From contig JBHOQW010000251.1 in assembly GCA_042408665.1 (NCBI GenBank), positions 1 through 13,684 on the forward strand: a stretch of DNA of 13,684 bases, given 5' to 3'. Position 1 is the stretch's first letter, and each line of letters starts with the position of its first letter. Source of the stretch: CAUJGQ01 sp042408665 (GTDB lineage: Bacteria > Chloroflexota > Dehalococcoidia > CAUJGQ01). Positions 12,813-13,684 of the stretch are shown here, piece by piece. A program made the translations under genes and the position numbers. The notes beneath the pieces were generated by a model. That model made no database searches, was not told the origin of the DNA, and saw nothing but the letters and a program-made list of their open reading frames with translations.

Positions 12813-13684
12813 ATGGACCAAGAGATGCGGCGCGCCTGGCCGCTGCCGTTCGGCGAGCGGCCGGAACTGGAGATGGAGGCGGACGCCCTGCCGGTCACGC
12901 TGCAGCCGGTGGCTCCCGGCGAGGCACCCTACCTCGAGCTGGTCGGCCACCACGCCGACCGTGCCGAGGTGCACGTCGCCCGGGACGGCGAGGCGGTGCG
13001 CGTGCGCGTGCGGCCCGGGCGCCGGCCGTTCGGGCTGTTCTGGGGGACGGCGCTGCGGGTGGTGGCGCACGTGCCGGCCGCGGTGAGCGCCCGCGTGCAC
13101 AGCGATGCCGGCAGCATCGCCGCCCGCGGGCTCGGCCCCTGTCGGCTGGACCTGCGCACCGATGCCGGCCGTATCCGTCTGGAGGACGTGCACGGACGGC
13201 TGCGCCTCTCCACCGATGCCGGTCAGGTAACCGGTGCGCGTGTGGGCGGCAGCCTCGACGTGCGCACCGATGCCGGGCAGGTGACGCTCGATGTGTGGCA
13301 CCTCGACCCCGGCGAGCACCGTGTGCACACCGATGTGGGCGCCGTGTCCCTGGCGCTGCGGCCGGGCCTGGCGGTGCGAGTGGAGGCGCGCGCCTCTATC
13401 GGGTCGGTGCGCAACGAGTACCCATCACAGGCAGGCGCGCCGGCCGTGCTCCGGGTCTCCACCGATGTGGGATCGGTGCGGGTGCGGCAGGGCGCGGACG
13501 CCGGCGCGGAGGAGTGGGACCGGCCGCCCGAGCAGGACCGTGGCGCGGCCGAGCCGCCTCCGCCGCCCCGGCCGCCGGGCGGTCCGTCCCGGCCCATCGA
13601 CCCGGAGGTCGAACGCATCCTCAAGATGGTGGAGACCGGCGAGTTGACGGCCAGAGAGGCCGACGAACTGCTGCGGGCGCTGAA
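12813..13684 (+). CDS. DUF4097-type beta-repeat protein with SHOCT-like tail (3' end outside window)
   Basis: The frame opens at ATG 12813 (GGTGAGG at 12804-12810, AAGGTG before it) and stays open for 290 codons to the window edge. After a polar N-terminus with no signal peptide, a repeated motif spans 97-222: HSDAGSI (96-102), RTDAGRI (115-121), STDAGQV (133-139), RTDAGQV (151-157), HTDVGAV (172-178), ASIGSV (194-199) and STDVGSV (216-222). Spacing is about 16-24 residues, the pattern of the DUF4097 beta-solenoid or adhesin-like fold. A Pro-rich linker (248-258) leads to VERILKMVETGELTAREADELLRAL (266-290), a SHOCT-like hairpin like the one ending the preceding regulator. The end is probably only a few codons past the window. 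It lies 18 bases after the DUF2089 gene, so it is co-transcribed. B. subtilis YvlB is a known DUF4097 protein; its role is also poorly defined. Confidence 0.82.
   Translation, partial: MDQEMRRAWPLPFGERPELEMEADALPVTLQPVAPGEAPYLELVGHHADRAEVHVARDGEAVRVRVRPGRRPFGLFWGTALRVVAHVPAAVSARVHSDAGSIAARGLGPCRLDLRTDAGRIRLEDVHGRLRLSTDAGQVTGARVGGSLDVRTDAGQVTLDVWHLDPGEHRVHTDVGAVSLALRPGLAVRVEARASIGSVRNEYPSQAGAPAVLRVSTDVGSVRVRQGADAGAEEWDRPPEQDRGAAEPPPPPRPPGGPSRPIDPEVERILKMVETGELTAREADELLRAL

Noticed and set aside
12087..13328. Minus-strand open frame of 413 codons opposite DUF2089 and the beta-repeat protein
   Set aside because: Only its last 55 codons look like a protein (two membrane helices). The rest is antisense to the two regulators, so I kept the short gene only.

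Overview
This is a GC-rich bacterial chromosome segment (about two thirds G+C by eye) with 12 well-supported genes, one extra gene cut by each edge of the kind described below, two tRNAs and several readable promoters. Gene content points to a thermophilic Chloroflexota of the Thermomicrobia/Sphaerobacter type: a DUF2089 plus DUF4097 regulator pair with shared C-terminal hairpins, LepA without a Shine-Dalgarno sequence, and a glycerate kinase. That placement is inferred from general resemblance only. Putative promoters in front of four unrelated units share an extended -10 of the form TGGTAnnnT or close to it.

Left part (1-2793): the tail of a PEP-utilising mobile (phosphohistidine) domain protein ends at a strong intrinsic terminator. 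It is followed by two translationally overlapping class III (CaiB/BaiF) CoA-transferase genes. The second keeps a plausible catalytic Asp; the first appears to have Ala there, which suggests a heteromeric enzyme with one catalytic subunit.

Middle (2794-6813): two near-identical tandem promoters lead into tRNA-Lys(CTT) and tRNA-Leu(TAG). These are followed by an oppD-oppF pair of peptide/nickel-type ABC ATPases that overlap by ATGA and lack permease or matching binding-protein genes here. After a GC hairpin comes a lipoprotein of the branched-chain amino-acid binding-protein type, a family that does not normally partner OppDF.

lepA and the unusual cluster (6899-10872): lepA has an extended -10 about eight bases before its ATG, so its mRNA is probably leaderless or nearly so. 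A 452-base gap follows, then three tandem paralogous genes for proteins of 99-108 residues. These share an N-terminal L-[KR]-D-x-E-G-x-Y-Y motif and a Gln/Asn/Gly-rich C-terminal half with a curlin-like rhythm (QxGQN, QxxxNxxxxxQ), but have no signal peptide. The same ribosome-binding motif precedes each. A fourth gene encodes a Sec-exported beta-sandwich-like protein. I recognise no described system here; this is the best candidate for something new in the window.

Right part (10886-13684): a minus-strand pair (small two-helix membrane protein, then glycerate kinase) converges on the cluster. Divergent from it, a DUF2089 zinc-ribbon/HTH regulator starts inside a perfect 9-bp-arm palindrome likely to be its own operator. 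It is followed by a DUF4097-type beta-repeat protein that runs off the window and carries the same type of C-terminal helical hairpin as the regulator.
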